A stretch of 64,000 nucleotides of DNA from positions 558,001 to 622,000 of the forward strand of contig JADLSH010000333.1 of the NCBI GenBank assembly GCA_016169945.1, in the 5' to 3' direction. The first letter of the stretch is position 1. Each line of letters opens with the position of its first letter. Of the stretch, positions 50,979-63,195 are shown one piece after another. Made by a program: the position numbers and the translations under genes. The notes under the pieces were generated by a model, which was given only the letters and a program-made list of their open reading frames with translations, did no database searches and was not told the DNA's origin. Source of the stretch: Trachythela sp. YZ-2020. Its lineage: Eukaryota > Cnidaria > Anthozoa > Malacalcyonacea > Clavulariidae.

Positions 50979-51590
50979 TAAATAAGTAAAATTTTTACTT
51001 TAATGTAGGTCATATTTAGAAAACACACGGCGAGACATGTGTGTTTCGGATGCCGTTGAAGCCGACATTAAAACCAAGACATAAAACGTAAATCCCAGCG
51101 GCAAATTTTTAGAAAATTATATATTTTACCTGATTTCGTATTCTTTGCCAATTGATGTTTCTATTTGAGTTTTCTATTTATGCCCAGATCATACTCATGG
51201 CTTCAAAAAGGAAATTTATCTTCTGCAGCGCGAATTAATTTGGTGGATAAACAAAACAATTATCCCATATATGGTAATGAAACTGTTCGTCTAATTATAG
51301 AATTTCTCTTATTGTACTGAGTTTGTTTAACAATTTATACTAAAATTCAATTTACTGACGATTTTCATAATAAGTCTGACTTAGATTATTTGTTAACCGA
51401 ATAAAATTAGAGTTCTAAATATATTTTTGCGCAAAGTCGAATGCTGCTAGCTATTAACCGAGCGGAGATGTCGGGCAGCAGAGCCTAAGATTTGTAAACA
51501 ATACAATTTATACAAGTTTCAAATTTATACTCGTGCTGCGCACTCGTGTTATATCTGATAAAGCACTCCTGCTAGTGTTTTAAATACTAC
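50979..51590. other. No gene seen
   Basis: AT-rich flank between two mobile elements. Confidence 0.5.
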
Positions 51591-51598
51591 ATAACCAT

Positions 51599-52200
51599 CA
51601 GTGTTGTAAAAATTACCAAAAAAAAGTAGTGAGTAAAAATTACAATTACTTCACCAAAAAAGTAATTATTACAAATTACTAATTACTTTCTTTCAAAAGT
51701 AACCAATTACAAATTACTAATTACTTGTTAAAAAGTAATTAATTACTAATTACTTTCAGATTACTTTTTATTTATAAGATATGATATTTTTATTTTAATT
51801 TTTTTATGTTACTTTCGCACTGCTACACAATAATACAATGTCATGAAGTATTTCCCATGTTCTATGATCGCTGATCAGTAACACCGCAGGCCTCTTCGAG
51901 TAAAAACAATTGAAGCGAAATTCAAGGGAATAAAGCGATTTTCAACACTGAAACAAACTGTATTACACATGGACGAAATCGTCTAAATGCGGAATTTGTA
52001 AGGTTGGAAAATAAGAAGTACACAGAAGTAACGCAAAATTACTTTTGAAAAATGTTACTCGTTACCTTCAAAAAGTAATTAATTACGTTACAAATTACTT
52101 TCGTACAGAAAGTAACAAATTACCGAAAAATTACTCAAAAAGTAATTAGTAATTAGTAATTAGTAACGCGTTACTTTAGTAACGAGTATTTACAACACTG
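51599..52200. mobile_element. hAT-type MITE (602 bp) with perfect 8-bp duplication
   Basis: The ends are CAGTGTTGTAAA and TTTACAACACTG, and ATAACCAT is repeated on both sides (51591-51598, 52201-52208). The arms are built from AATTACTAATTACTTT-type words in both orientations and contain AACGCGTTAC. Confidence 0.9.
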
Positions 52201-52254
52201 ATAACCATTTAGTTTTATATCCTTGGAATTATTAGATCGGGCTATCTTTAAAAT

Positions 52255-52425
52255 AGGGAACGGGAATCGGGGAATCCTGGAATCGGGGAATCCTGGAATC
52301 GGGGAATCCTGGAATCGGGGAATCCTGGAATCGGGGAATCCTGGAATCGGGGAATCCTGGAATCGGGGAATCCTGGAATCGGGGAATCCTGGAATCGGGG
52401 AATCCTGGAATCGGGGAATCGTCAA
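52255..52425. repeat. 16-bp minisatellite GGAATCCTGGAATCGG
   Basis: About ten near-identical copies. As 16 is not divisible by three, each strand shows a 16-residue peptide repeat with no coding meaning. Confidence 0.9.
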
Positions 52426-53998
52426 ATAGAACACAAAATTATAGAAAATCACTTTTTATATAACATTTCACTTTGTTCGCAAACATATTCCAAATTAACT
52501 AATAACACGTATCTATTTACTGCATATGGGATTCACTAATCGTCACTAATGAACGTATTTAGGAACGATTTTTCACTAAAACTTAGTTAACTTAGTTTCA
52601 CTAAGTTTCCTAAAAGTACATATGAAGCGAACTTTCATTTATTCAAAAGTGACTTATTTTGAAGATATTTGTTTCCATGATTCGTTGCTGGGATATTTCG
52701 ACTTGGCGTGACAAAATTGAACGAAATCACTGGTGATTTCATCTCGAATATTTATTTTTATAAACTGTGGTAATACGAAAGTTTCTAGTGATTTCGTTCA
52801 ACTGTCGAAGCATAGAAACAAAATACTTCAAAATAAGTTACTTTGAGTTTTAAGATTTCTTTTGTTGAAGAGAATACAAATATTTGCTTCATATATTTAT
52901 AGTTTTAAAGTGGTGGCCAAATCACTCCTTCATATTTATCTACATAATTACTTCAAACATATATAGAAAGTTATTTTGTATCAGGCCCGTGTAAAGACCT
53001 GAATTAAGAGCAAAGTAATTGCGTTTTTGATGTTATATGCTTTGACAATTAAGACATATCATCCCATTACTAAACAACAAAACTCAAAATATGCGCAGTT
53101 AAATATAACAAGAACTCAGTCCGTCTAATTTCTCATCTACTACAATGCACCAGTCTATTAAGGTTAACTCTTTCTGGTCGGTCGCATTTTAATTATGTTG
53201 TCGCAAGTTGTCGCAAGAGCACTTTGAGTACGATCTCCTTTGCAAAATATTTACCCCCTGGCAATGAAATTAACACCATTGGAATCCTTACAAAATAAGC
53301 TTTTTAAGAGTGGGCTATTTTGCCGACTAAACATTACAGAATCAAAAATACTAAAAGTTTAATCCCAAACATACCTCCAGTCATACTTCAGTTCAAATCA
53401 AACAATCTTTAATATCTTTTAATATCTTTAATATCTTGAAAAACTTCTAATGGTCGAAATTTAGCTTTTTATCTGTTTCTTTATGCTGTAAAACGTGCCT
53501 TCGATAGGGCTTTTAGAAATATTTATTTTGAATTTGTTTTATTTATCGGGAATTTTCCAACATGCACGCGCTTGTCGTAGTTTGACTATATATGGTTTGC
53601 CCACGCTTCAGTCCCGACAAAAGATCTTATATAGGTATTGTACCCTGGGAATTCATTCCGCCACTTAAAAACCATAGCAACAGTCTTTGTTTGTGTTTGG
53701 GCCTTTTCCGGTTGTTTTTGTCTGAAATTCCGGTTTGACCCGTACGCTACATTTCAAATTTCGCCGTAACTTTGTCAATTTTTATTGTGTTTCTTTGAAA
53801 GTTGGTCAGTATGTACTGTTTTTAAAGCTCTATAAAACGGTGTATTAGCGAAGATCACACAGATTTTAAAACAGAAGTTATAATCGACCAAAGGTACTGA
53901 ATATATAATTAGTTTACGATAATAATAAATATCAGATTACAAAGGTGTTAAAACTCACGGAGATCTGTAAAACAATGTATTTAGCGATTTGTTTGGAT
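52426..53998. other. No gene seen
   Basis: AT-rich. Short inverted words such as GATTTCGTTCAA occur around 52,720-52,800. No exon-like frame could be supported. Confidence 0.5.
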
Positions 53999-56192
53999 TT
54001 AGTCAAGAACAGGTGTGTTTGCTGAATCGATTGGTGATCGATTGGTGGTATTTTCGTCCGTTTTGGGTGAGGGGCGCCAAAGATACAAGCGCTCAAAATC
54101 ATCATGCGTTGGCGGATGATATTCTACGCTGCCGTTTAGAAAGAGTAGGACCCAGCCAAACTCCCCTACGAGCCTTTGGACGTGTTCTAACTTGAAATGT
54201 GGTGGGAATTCTGGCGGAACCACGAGGTCTTTCCCAAGGAAGTTTGGATATTTCGTTCGGATGCATGCCGCTTTCAGATGAAAATGAACGTTTTCGGGCT
54301 CACTTGAAAATTGAATAAGCCGGTATTCCGGTCCCTGTATTGCCGTATGTCGCGGTATACAACTACAAGGTCATCAGGCAATGCCTGTGGGGGATTCTTT
54401 ATCGTTTTGCTACAACCATAACATCGCGATACTCGAGTTCCTGGTATCCATTTTAGCCTAAAGGACGAGCCTGATTGTGTTTTGTTAGCCGGGCTGATGT
54501 TAGCGTCGGGGGGTGGATTTGAACGGACAACTTGCTGAGCTGCTACCGTTAAATGGCTGTCACATCGCTCTGTTTGTCGCAATGTTTCAGGCGTGTTAAT
54601 TGTGTTTATCGGTGTGATTGACGCGGAAGGAATGGCGTTTCGAGGAAAACATGCTGTCCGAGGATAGGGTAGATCGGGTTCGGTCTCAACAAGTAGGTCT
54701 CTTAGCTCGGTGACAGGAGGCTTCTGAATGTTACTCTTCTTTCGCTTGCTTGGTTTCCTTCCTGTGCTCTTTGGTGCACTGCCCAATGCCATCTCTAACA
54801 TTCTTGGTCCCCGTTTGGATCTTTTATACCAAGCCAAATACTCGTTCAAGGTTCCACGGACTTGAGCTACAGCAAGGACATGTTCGCATATCTTGGTCGA
54901 ACTATTTATGCAGGATTAACGGTCGCATTTCAAAGAGCCGCCTTTGCCAGGTATGACGATATGAATATTGTTTAAATGTCCAGCTACAATGAATGAGCCA
55001 TCTGTCGCACCTGGTTTGAGAATGACATTTGCCGGTGAATCTAACAGACGATTCGCCTTTTCAAACATGACATCTAAAATTGCGATTGGTATTGTTGTTA
55101 TAGCACATTCTGCAGCTGATAGGGGAAGGTGGTTTGCTGATAAAGGTGCCGGTTGATTGGTGGTCTCGGTTTCTGTATCGTTCACATCGAGGTGCGTCTT
55201 CTTCCCGTGCATACCAGTCTTTTGGTAAGTTTCCAATTTTGACGCTCTCTGCGCATGTGTCATCTTGCTCCATCTTTTGTCATCCACTACCAAGTGTTGG
55301 AATTCTTTGCGAACCTATAAAAAATGTAAGTTTCGTAAATGTATGATGATGTTGGGCATTACTGTAAGTTACTTTATGATCAGATGTCGCTTTTTCTCAA
55401 GTTACTGAACCTAATGTCATTCTTTGTTGGTAGTCAATGTTATTCGGACATGTTCGGCAGTACCCTTTTCCAATTATAAGATTGACGAAAACGTGTAATG
55501 GAAATATACAATCTATAATATTAGATTCGAACGCAAAGACTTAAATGGAGCAATGCAGTCTACGATGCATGATATAGTCAGTGACACGATGCATCAATGA
55601 AATGGAGTCTCCAATTCATTTTGGAAAACGTCTTCAAAGGCTTGTTTCGAGCTGGATATCTTGTTCATTAATCCGCAAACAATAGCTAAAAATTTGCCTC
55701 TTTCCAGGGACGCCGTAACGACGAGAGGGCAAGGGGTGCAGGTTTTCATCGAAGGGCACTTTTACCCTTCCTGCCTGCCCCCAGTTCCGGCGTCCTTGCC
55801 TCTTTTTCTGTCAGACCTTTTCAAATTCCTCCTGGAAACCTTTTTTCATAATTGACGACAAAATGCATGAAATTATACAACCCGCAATAGTAGAAATTGT
55901 CGCTTTCACAAATATCACATATGGATTATTGTGGATGTAGCCTTATACATTACTTACTTTATACATGCCTTTTCCAAACACGGCACGATCTTCGTTACGA
56001 TATTGTATGTCGACGATGTTTTTTACCTCTTGAATGAATTCATGTGGCTTCTTTCAGTTCTTCGAACTGAAGCGAATGCTTTATGATAAAATTCGCCGAT
56101 TCCGGGTCATTGTTTAGGTACTCCTTTGGAGGATCTCTCAGTCCAGCTTCCATCCTTACAGGCTTTAGCATCGATGTTTTAACATCATTTGC
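53999..56192 (-). pseudogene. Second MULE-like transposase copy, C-terminal exons
   Basis: Two exons are visible. Exon A (about 55,967-56,192) begins after a GTCGTTTAG acceptor and includes KPVRMEAGLRDPPKEYL and RNEDRAVFGKGMYK, ending at GTAAGT, with one frameshift inside. Exon B begins at about 55,313 after a TTTTTTATAG acceptor. It continues through DDKRWSKMTHAQR, a SWIM zinc site (KCDR...SCINSSTKICEHVLAV) split by an in-frame TAA, a linker, and the CYGCSKTIKNPP block. After a shift near 54,280 it runs on to about 53,999. The order matches the C-terminal half of the copy at 27.8 kb, with the SWIM histidine retained here. The DDE core is not present. Confidence 0.7.
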
Positions 56193-56326
56193 CTAAACGA
56201 CATTAAACCAATTTCGGTTTTAGTACTACAATTTTAAGTTTCTAGTAATATAACTTTTACGTGCCATACTCCACGGAAAATTACCCATAGGGACGACCAT
56301 TGTTTACATATTGCTACTTACCATAG

Positions 56327-56446
56327 TCGAGGTTTGGCCAAGACGCATCTCTATTGAACCATTATTTGCGACTATTTCTGCGTTGTCCTGGTTTGTTGGT
56401 ATTTCTGCCGTTATATATGCAACTTGATTCCACCCTGTCTGAAGCC
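56327..56446 (-). other. Possible exon with good splice signals
   Basis: An open frame of about 38 codons lies between a CTTCAGACAG acceptor and ATG|GTAAGT donor. Its protein is not recognised. It could belong to the MULE copy downstream or to another gene. Confidence 0.35.
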
Positions 56447-56605
56447 GGTAAATAATTTTAACCGTTTCCTTATTTTTACTCTTTCATTTTTTACTCAAGG
56501 AAACACACATATATTTAAGTAAAAAATAGGCATCATTGAGACTTTCCCCAAAAACTTTAAAAGTTTGAACCTTTCCTGAAGGTTTTCATTTGGTGTCAGA
56601 TAAGC

Positions 56606-57800
56606 ATGGATCCAAGACTTAAAGCTTGCTTTTGCTTACAGATTTCTGGGCCTTCTGGCTCAGGCAAAACAGTTTGGGTTAAAAGGTTTCTTGAAAATGT
56701 AGATAAGATGGTTTATCGGATTGTATACAGGGTGTATAAAAAAAAAGGTAATCCAACTTTAGCATGCCATTGTGCGTTAATTACTCGGTGCATGAACGTA
56801 ATTTTTTTATAATCATAAAGATCAGGCTTTTAGCTGTTGGATGACACGTTTTTCATCCAATATGGAGGGAAAATGAGCAAATACGAGCCCGATAAAAATT
56901 GTTTGTCGAAATTGCATATTTTCAGCTCTGTGCCTAATTAAAGCAGTGCATAACAAAAGGAAAAGCAATTAATCACGAATGTGTCATTTTAACAATGAGT
57001 TTAGACCTGGTTTATAAGATGTTTATAATAATTATGCATACGCACGTATTTTATTGAAGTGAAATTCATCAACTTAAGTCCTAAAGGGAGTTAATTTTCA
57101 ATAGTTTTAGACCCAATTCTCAACAGTGAAAATATGCAATTTCGACAAACAATTTTTATCGGGCTCGTATTTGCTCATTTTCCCTCCATATTGGATGAAA
57201 AACGTGTCATCCAACAGCTAAAAGCCTGATCTTTATGATTATAAAAAAATTACGTTCATGCACCGAGTAATTAACGCACAATGGCATGCTAAAGTTGGAT
57301 TACCTTTTTTTTTATACACCCTGTATGTACTGCTATGGGGAGTTTCAACCTATTTTTTAAGAGATGCAAGAGAAAGTTCCTCAGATTCAATTTTATGAAG
57401 GGTTCCCTGATATTAAAATTCTAACAGACCCATCGTTTCATACACTTATGATCATCGATGATTTACAAAATGAGCTTTTGAATAATGTAGAGCTAGCGAA
57501 CCTGTTTACGAAAGGCAGTCACCACTGCTGCATCTCAGTGATTTTTTTAAAGCAAGCTCTGTTTAATAAAGGAAAATTTTCTCGACTTTGTTCTTTAAAT
57601 TGTCACTATATGGTTATGTGTTCAAAAGCCCTAGAGACCAGACAGTTATTTCAACGCTTGCTCGCCAAATGTATCCTGGCTGCGGACAATACTTAATTGA
57701 AGCTTAGAATGACGCCACCAAGAAAGCATATTTTCGAACTTTCACATGCTTAAGGCTTTAAGCCAAGCCAAAGTTACGTAAGGCGATATTAAAACATGTG
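56606..57800 (+). pseudogene. Packaging ATPase of a second Polinton lineage, interrupted
   Basis: It starts MDPRLKACFCLQISG and has Walker A GPSGSGKT (about 56,650) then WVKRFLENVDKM. The frame is then cut by the MITE at 56,728-57,323. Beyond it the gene resumes with a CYGEFQPIF block, an in-frame stop (57,358), FYEGFPDIKIL, Walker B LMIIDDLQNEL, and LFTKGSHHCCISVIFL, the sensor block of this family. A further shift near 57,665 moves the C-terminal part (RQMYPGCGQYLIEA) to another frame. The sequence differs clearly from the ATPase at 11.5-12.0 kb, so it is not a duplicate of that element. Confidence 0.75.
56728..57323. mobile_element. Tc1/mariner-type MITE (596 bp) inside the ATPase relic
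   Basis: The ends are CAGGGTGTATAAAA and its complement with TA on both sides. Near-perfect inverted arms of about 200 bp share GGTAATCCAACTTTAGCATGCC and GCAAATACGAGCCCGATAAA. The interior is non-coding. Confidence 0.85.
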
Positions 57801-58029
57801 GAGTCGAGCTGTATTAAGGTCATTTGTGATTGTGTATTGAATATATTAAGAAACGTGGTTAAAACTTCGCCTGCTCAAAAGAGAAAGCTAGCACAATACC
57901 AAGATCATTTAAGGCTACTGACCAACAAAGGCACATAATTAGAAAAGTGTACATGTACAATCATTCACAAGGGTGAAGGCTTTCTTACTTTAGTTTTGGG
58001 ATCTGTGTTGAAAGAACTAGCCTCCCTTA
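57801..58029. other. Intergenic gap of the second Polinton relic
   Basis: No frame of note. Confidence 0.4.
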
Positions 58030-58404
58030 TTGAGTAAAATTATTAAGCATTCACAAAAAATTATACTAGTGCCGGAAAACAATTTGGATAATTATTTACA
58101 GCAACAACGCTTAGTGACACCGCTGACTGTGACAAAAATGGCCGAATTGGATAAGGAAATGAGATCGGTTTTAGAGAGAAATGACACTTCCCAGGATGAG
58201 AAGGCAAAGTTTTATAGTCAAATATTAGAAAACTACCTTCATTTCAAGACTAAGCGAAATGTTGAGTACTGTGACCCTATACCTGTAGCTTTTGCGCAAG
58301 ACTCCAAAATTACGGCGAGTTCAAAACTAGCAAGCGTTCCCGATACTACATGTGAGGTGATTACAATTGTGTCATTACAATCAAAAGCCAAAATGATTTT
58401 ATAA
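58030..58404 (+). CDS. Downstream gene of the second Polinton relic
   Basis: 124 residues. Residues about 15-80 contain VPENNLDNYLQQQ, a LDKEMRSVL helix and KAKFYSQILENYLHF. I associate this layout with a gene found next to this ATPase type in other Polintons. Function unknown, coiled by composition. The C-terminus looks abnormal (hydrophobic/serine run), perhaps truncated by a shift. Confidence 0.5.
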   Translation: MSKIIKHSQKIILVPENNLDNYLQQQRLVTPLTVTKMAELDKEMRSVLERNDTSQDEKAKFYSQILENYLHFKTKRNVEYCDPIPVAFAQDSKITASSKLASVPDTTCEVITIVSLQSKAKMIL

Positions 58405-58815
58405 AGAATAGAGGATAATCCCAAGGTGAGTAATTAAGGTTAAAAAACGTTTTTGTTGAAACGAATATCAAATTGTGTCGATCTTGTTATTAATATGTTG
58501 TGTCGGCTAGCGTTTTTGGTTTACATAATTTACTAGTGATGGACACTTAACCTTGTGAACAGCTCCATTTTGTTTGTACCGGTTAGAGTACAATGCTAAT
58601 GCATGGACAATTATTTATTTTAGTTGTGTGTTAACCACGCAGGCGTAATTGGGCACGCAAATGCTAATGAGCGATTGTGATTGGGCGCGAGCTTATAAAG
58701 ACGAAAAGATGGGACATTTTGTTCAATTGAGACAGCCTCTAGCTTGCAACAAGATTGTGATAAGAAACTTTGGCCGTGCTCACGGCGCTAGTGTCCTGTC
58801 GTACGATGGAGAGAG
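58405..58815. other. Gap; possible promoter region of the next gene
   Basis: No supported gene. The plus frame at 58,649-58,837 is not convincing. Confidence 0.35.
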
Positions 58816-59289
58816 ACGTTTTAGGCACTTTCACTGAGTTCCAACTGGACTGTTTGGAAAGAAAAGCGTTTTTAAAGTGCGCCATTCGAGGTAAGTTGAT
58901 TTATTAATATAAACGAGCGTCAATTTGTATACCGGTTAGTGTGTCAGATATGTATTTAACAATGCCTCTTTCTTTCTAAAGATGATCCCTTCGAGGACGT
59001 AGCTGAGAGAGAATGGCAAAGGCTGGATGACGCTGTATGTGAGGTGATGAGATCTTCTCTTAAGGACGAAAATAGCGAGCCAGGAATTGTTGGGTTGTTG
59101 TTGAAACGACCATGTCCTTATATATATCGCAGAGTGTTTCAACCGTTTTTGTTTTTTTTAAATAGTTATAGAGTATTGTTGCGATGAATGTGGGAGAGTG
59201 TATAGACAAAAGAGCAGTCTCCAAAGGCATAAGCGCAGCGAGCTCAAGCCACAAGAAAGTCAAAGGGAAAGCGAAAAGAGAGAATCTGG
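58816..59289 (+). CDS. C2H2 zinc-finger gene, first exons
   Basis: Exon 1 (58,816 to about 58,890) runs from an ATG (MERDVLGTFTEFQLDCLERK) to a GTAAGT donor. Exon 2 starts after CTTTCTAAAG at 58,981 with an acidic, helical sequence (DPFEDVAEREWQRLDD). Exon 3 starts after TTTTTTTAAATAG at about 59,165 and encodes one C2H2 finger, CDECGRVYRQKSSLQRHKR, with a charged tail to a GTAAGT donor near 59,290. The donor between exons 2 and 3 is unclear. Looks like a genuine spliced host or transposon gene; partner unknown. Confidence 0.5.
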
Positions 59290-59352
59290 TAAGTTTTACC
59301 TATTATTCTATGAAAGTTGAGTTTTGTAGCGTAATAAAACTTTGTTTAATCT

Positions 59353-59685
59353 TTATTCCTCTAGATCATGAGGCCAGAGCTGGCATTGCCTAGCTATTCC
59401 AATAAACGCTTGTCCTACACTCCTCAGCTGGTGCGATTTCCAAGCCTGAATTTCCTGCACAGCCAAATGATAAGTGTAGTTCAGATCATCCAATTCATTT
59501 TCTGTTATGTTCAATGGATCCAAGCAGCTCTTGATGCTATGCATGAGATCTTTGAGCCCTTCACACTTTGTACAGCTTTTATTGTGGGAGTGGTCGCACA
59601 CACTTTTAAAGGGAGCTTCTTTGCTATCATTCAATGCGTATGTACTGCAATGGTCAGCAACAGAGGAAGACTCTGAGACATGAAC
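59353..59685 (-). pseudogene. Multi-copy uncharacterised gene, downstream exon
   Basis: It begins after a CATTTTTTAG acceptor (intron 59,686-63,362) with VADHCSTYALND, then CDHSHNKSCTKCEGLKDLM (a Cys/His cluster that could bind zinc) and a WKSHQLRSVGQ block. Together with 63,363-64,000 it forms one minus-strand gene. I recognise both parts from numerous uncharacterised cnidarian loci. After the last block the homology seems to end, so this copy may be truncated. Confidence 0.6.
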
Positions 59686-59975
59686 CTAAAAAATGAAGCC
59701 TGTTAAGCTAAGCATTAATGTACAGATATGTTTTGGGGAGCACAGGTGGTGCAAGAGTAGTACCATGACGGATCACAGCTTGGGAATACCCCATACTGTC
59801 AGAGTTTAACCAAGTGAGTAGAGTTAGTTGGTCTTTCCTGTGGTTTTCCTCGTGAATAAAACCAACATCTTAGCTGGGCCGGATCTGTGGTCTGAACTGT
59901 GTCATGGCGGCTGCCTGCAGTGTCTTTGATATGCCTTGACACAGTCACGTTCAACTGTGCCTTCCTAATTCAGCC

Positions 59976-60042
59976 CTATTCTAACTAATTGAATATTCAT
60001 AATCCCGATTACGTCATTAACATTACAAGTAAAGAAACTTAG
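59976..60042 (+). repeat. Split direct repeat A1
   Basis: It contains CTAATTGAATATTCATAATC and matches 63027-63093. Confidence 0.85.
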
Positions 60043-60620
60043 CCATGCACAAGTTTTGGTTGCCGAAGGCGCGACCACCCACAAGTGACGACAAGCTGGA
60101 GGTATTATATAGTTTTCTATCGATAGTTTCACGTCAACATCAGCTAGCATGCAGTTGTCGACTGATTTTCAACAATTTGGTTAAGCAGAGTATAGAGATC
60201 TACCATGTTTGTGGAATTTCACGACAAGTTTGTCCCTTAGACGGCATATGCTTGTTGTTTACCGGATTGGCCGTTTTGAAAGCATGTGCTTATCGTCGCC
60301 CCGGGGGAGTACTTTCTTACTCGATGTATTTGTCAGTTACCACACAATTTGTTTGAGTATATCTACTCTGTCTGTTTAATCTTATCTAGCAAGCTGCCTT
60401 CTGATTTAGGCGTGTTATAATTGAAGTTTAGCCTGAGACACAGCCAGTGTGGGTATTTAGTATGACATGTTTAGAGATGTTAATTCATATACTGTTCTGA
60501 ATAGGAAGTGTGTTGTTGTAGGCAAACCTCGCATGAGGGATTTCCTTTGTTATAGACAAGCGTGAAGGCTTTAAAGGGGATAAATAAACGTTGTCGCACT
60601 ATTACAACTAGGAAGGATGC

Positions 60621-61000
60621 AAATTCAACTCCGCATAGGGACGCAGTTTGTTATATACAACTATGAAGGGTGTCAAGGCATAATATATCCAAAGTTGATT
60701 TAATGCAAGTGTGATCAGCACATGAAAGAGAATACAAGTCCGGGTAGGGACGTAATTTGTTATACAACCATGAAGGGTATCAAGACAACATATATATGCA
60801 AAGTTGGTTTAATGCAATTGCAAGTGTGAAGCGTACATGCAAGAGAATACAAGTCCGCATAGGGACGTAATTTGTTATACAACCGTGAAGGGTTTCAAGG
60901 CGACATATATATGCCACGTTGATTTAATGCAAGTGCAAGTGTGAAGCGTACATGAAAGAGAATACAAATCCGCGTAGGGACATGGGTTAGATCTGTATCC
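60621..61000. repeat. 115-bp tandem repeat in the retroelement leader
   Basis: Units start near 60,621, 60,731, 60,846 and 60,961. Each contains GTAGGGACG or CATAGGGACG, GAAGGGT.TCAAG and TTAATGCAA blocks. Confidence 0.8.
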
Positions 61001-61204
61001 CCTGCGGGGTTCACAGACATCTATGCGTGACAAGGCAGCATGTCTGACGTCCGAGCAGGGACATGGCCCATTGGCAAGCTAGGCCGGAAGTGAATCATGG
61101 TTTAAAAAACCATTACTTACATTTGAGTTAGTGGAGGGATTCGGTGATGTCGGAACATATGCTGGGGTATTTTTCGTTCATGGGGCCTATTATTTCCTTT
61201 GTAG

Positions 61205-61650
61205 GTTGCAAAACTTCACCAGCAATTGCAGGAGTTACAGAGTAAAGCAGACCAGGCCTCTGTTGAAAACAAACTTTTGGCGCTTCAGGCTCAGATGAGC
61301 AGGCTGTCTTGGCGGCTTTAGAGGAGGTCGTCTGTATGTAGAGAAAAGAATGACGAGAGACTCAAGCGTTTTAATATTATCTTGAAGCAGTGTCGTCCGT
61401 TTGTTAATGACAAACGTCTATTAAAGGATATTCTAATGAAGTTGGTCGCCAGTAAGGAGGAATCGTGGAAGTCACACTCACCTCAGACACTCTGACAGCC
61501 TATGGGCATGGTGCCGGCGAGGCCACAGGGGACATTGTTCTGCAGTCGTCATAGGTGGGGAGTGGGGCGACTTGCTTGAAATGATTTAAAGTGTTGGGTG
61601 TGTGGACAACCAGGCCATTGTGCGCGGTCATGTCCTCAGCGTTGCATGTG
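61205..61650 (+). pseudogene. Gag-like relic: coiled coil and zinc knuckle
   Basis: A coiled-coil frame (KLHQQLQELQSKADQASVENK, about 61,210-61,315) follows a TTTGTAG acceptor-like site. After frame changes a CCHC knuckle CWVCGQPGHCARSC appears at about 61,592-61,633. Coiled coil plus knuckle fits a nucleocapsid-type protein. Confidence 0.55.
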
Positions 61651-62039
61651 AGTTCTGGAATCCTTATTCAGAATAAACAATCTTCAGGCAGAATAAACTG
61701 AATTATTTGTGCGGTACATTTATGAAACTTGTGTGTATTTATTATCTGTAAAAATAAAAGTACAGTAAAAAATAAATAGAAGCATTCTTCAGGAAATCAA
61801 GTATATTTTGAAATTTTCTGACCATTTTATATTTTACCAGACTTCTGGGGCACGTTGAGTGACGAGAAATGATCCCATAGCATTTAGGGCTGTCCCCGGT
61901 CTTTGCGTGCCTACGGGCGATGGTGATCATTTCCCCCGAGCTCGGCTTCTGTGTGTTCCCAGTAATAATTATGTTGTTTTGATTTTGCAATTAGCATGAA
62001 CCGTTTGATCCGCTTGATGTGGTTTGAAAGATGCAAAAT

Positions 62040-62836
62040 TAACCGAGACCATGGGTATCTTCGACCGGTAAACTTCTTCCAGAGTTTAGTTATAGGGCGG
62101 CAACCGCTGCGTTATATGTGGTTTGCCAACTATTAATTGTGTTGGGATATTTCATCGGCCTGAGCAAATGTGTCTTGGAAACCCACGACTCAGCTGGTGT
62201 TTTTGGGTCTCGGTATTGATTCAAAACTCAATCCTTTTCGATCCCCCAACAAAAGGAGACGTTTGTGCAACTTAGGGAGATGATATTATGCGGGGGGCCT
62301 GTCGTGCCCCTAAAATCTTTGCAAAAACGTATGGGAAAGTGTATCTCCTTTTCGCTTGCTTTTCCCGGTGCAAAATCTTACATCCGGGAGATGTCTGCAG
62401 GAATTGGTAAAGCGTCTTGTGGTGGTAAAGTACCCTTGAACCACGCGCTTAAGACAGAAATAGAATTCTGGAGTTTCTTATACTCGTGGGAACAGAGTAT
62501 TTCATGGCGGAAAGAGACCCATGTGGCGCTTAAACTTTCTACTGACGCGTCTGCATTTAAATGGGCTGCGAGTATTCATTTCCCGTCTGGGGATCTAGAG
62601 ATTGGCGACTACTGGCCCGAGGAATTACGGAAAGAAAAACATTAACATTGCATGCATGGGAGGGCAAAGGCCCTAAATCAATTAAACTCTGCCAACCTGC
62701 ACGCAGGTTGTTTCATCTGGTGACTGAACGTAATATTATGCTGTCCATGTCGTACGTTCCTTCCCATGTAAACCCAACCGATTGGTTTTCTCGTAAGCTT
62801 TCGGCTTCCGATTCTATGCTCTCCCCCTCTGCCTGA
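62040..62836 (+). pseudogene. DIRS-like RT thumb and RNase H relic
   Basis: Blocks in order: VLGYFIGLSKCVL (about 62,140), QLREMILCGGPVVPLKSLQKRMGKC (62,265), STDASAFKWAAS with the RNase H aspartate (about 62,540), and a C-terminal block NIMLSMSYVPSHVNPTDWFSRK (about 62,735). The frame changes near 62,620. This order is typical of DIRS-group elements. Confidence 0.7.
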
Positions 62837-62970
62837 GAGACTGGACAAACTCTAATGAGTATTGTGGAAAATTGTAGTGGTATATTATAATTGAGTATTG
62901 GGGAATAATAAGAAAGTTGGGGGGTTTGGAAATTGGAGCAGGCGGTTATCTCAAGGGCATTGTGTGCGCA

Positions 62971-63028
62971 GTCAGGGTTTACTCTCCATAACTTAATGCT
63001 AATGAGAAAGTAGAAGGGATAAACAACT
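62971..63028 (+). repeat. Split direct repeat B1
   Basis: GTCAGGGTTTACTCTCCATA onward, matching 63196-63253 at 57 of 58 bases. Confidence 0.85.
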
Positions 63029-63093
63029 ATTCAAACTAATTGAATATTCATAATCCCGATGACGTAATTAACATTATAAGTAAAGTAACTTAG
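63027..63093 (+). repeat. Split direct repeat A2
   Basis: Matches A1. It overlaps the last two bases of B1. Confidence 0.85.
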
Positions 63094-63195
63094 GAATAAA
63101 TTAATGTCAGTTGGCACAAGCTTCATGGGGAAAACGTTCACCAAACCCTGCCTGTCCCTTCTGCATTCTCATTGCTTATCCTTGCAAGCATGCTT

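Noticed and set aside
52223..52452. Repetitive peptides on both strands
   Set aside because: They are produced by the 16-bp minisatellite, which is out of phase with codons. No start context or flanking coding sequence.
55700..55800. GC-rich inverted pair GGGACGCCG...CGGCGTCC
   Set aside because: Looks like a small MITE or element end, but arms beyond 9 bp do not pair well and no target duplication is visible.
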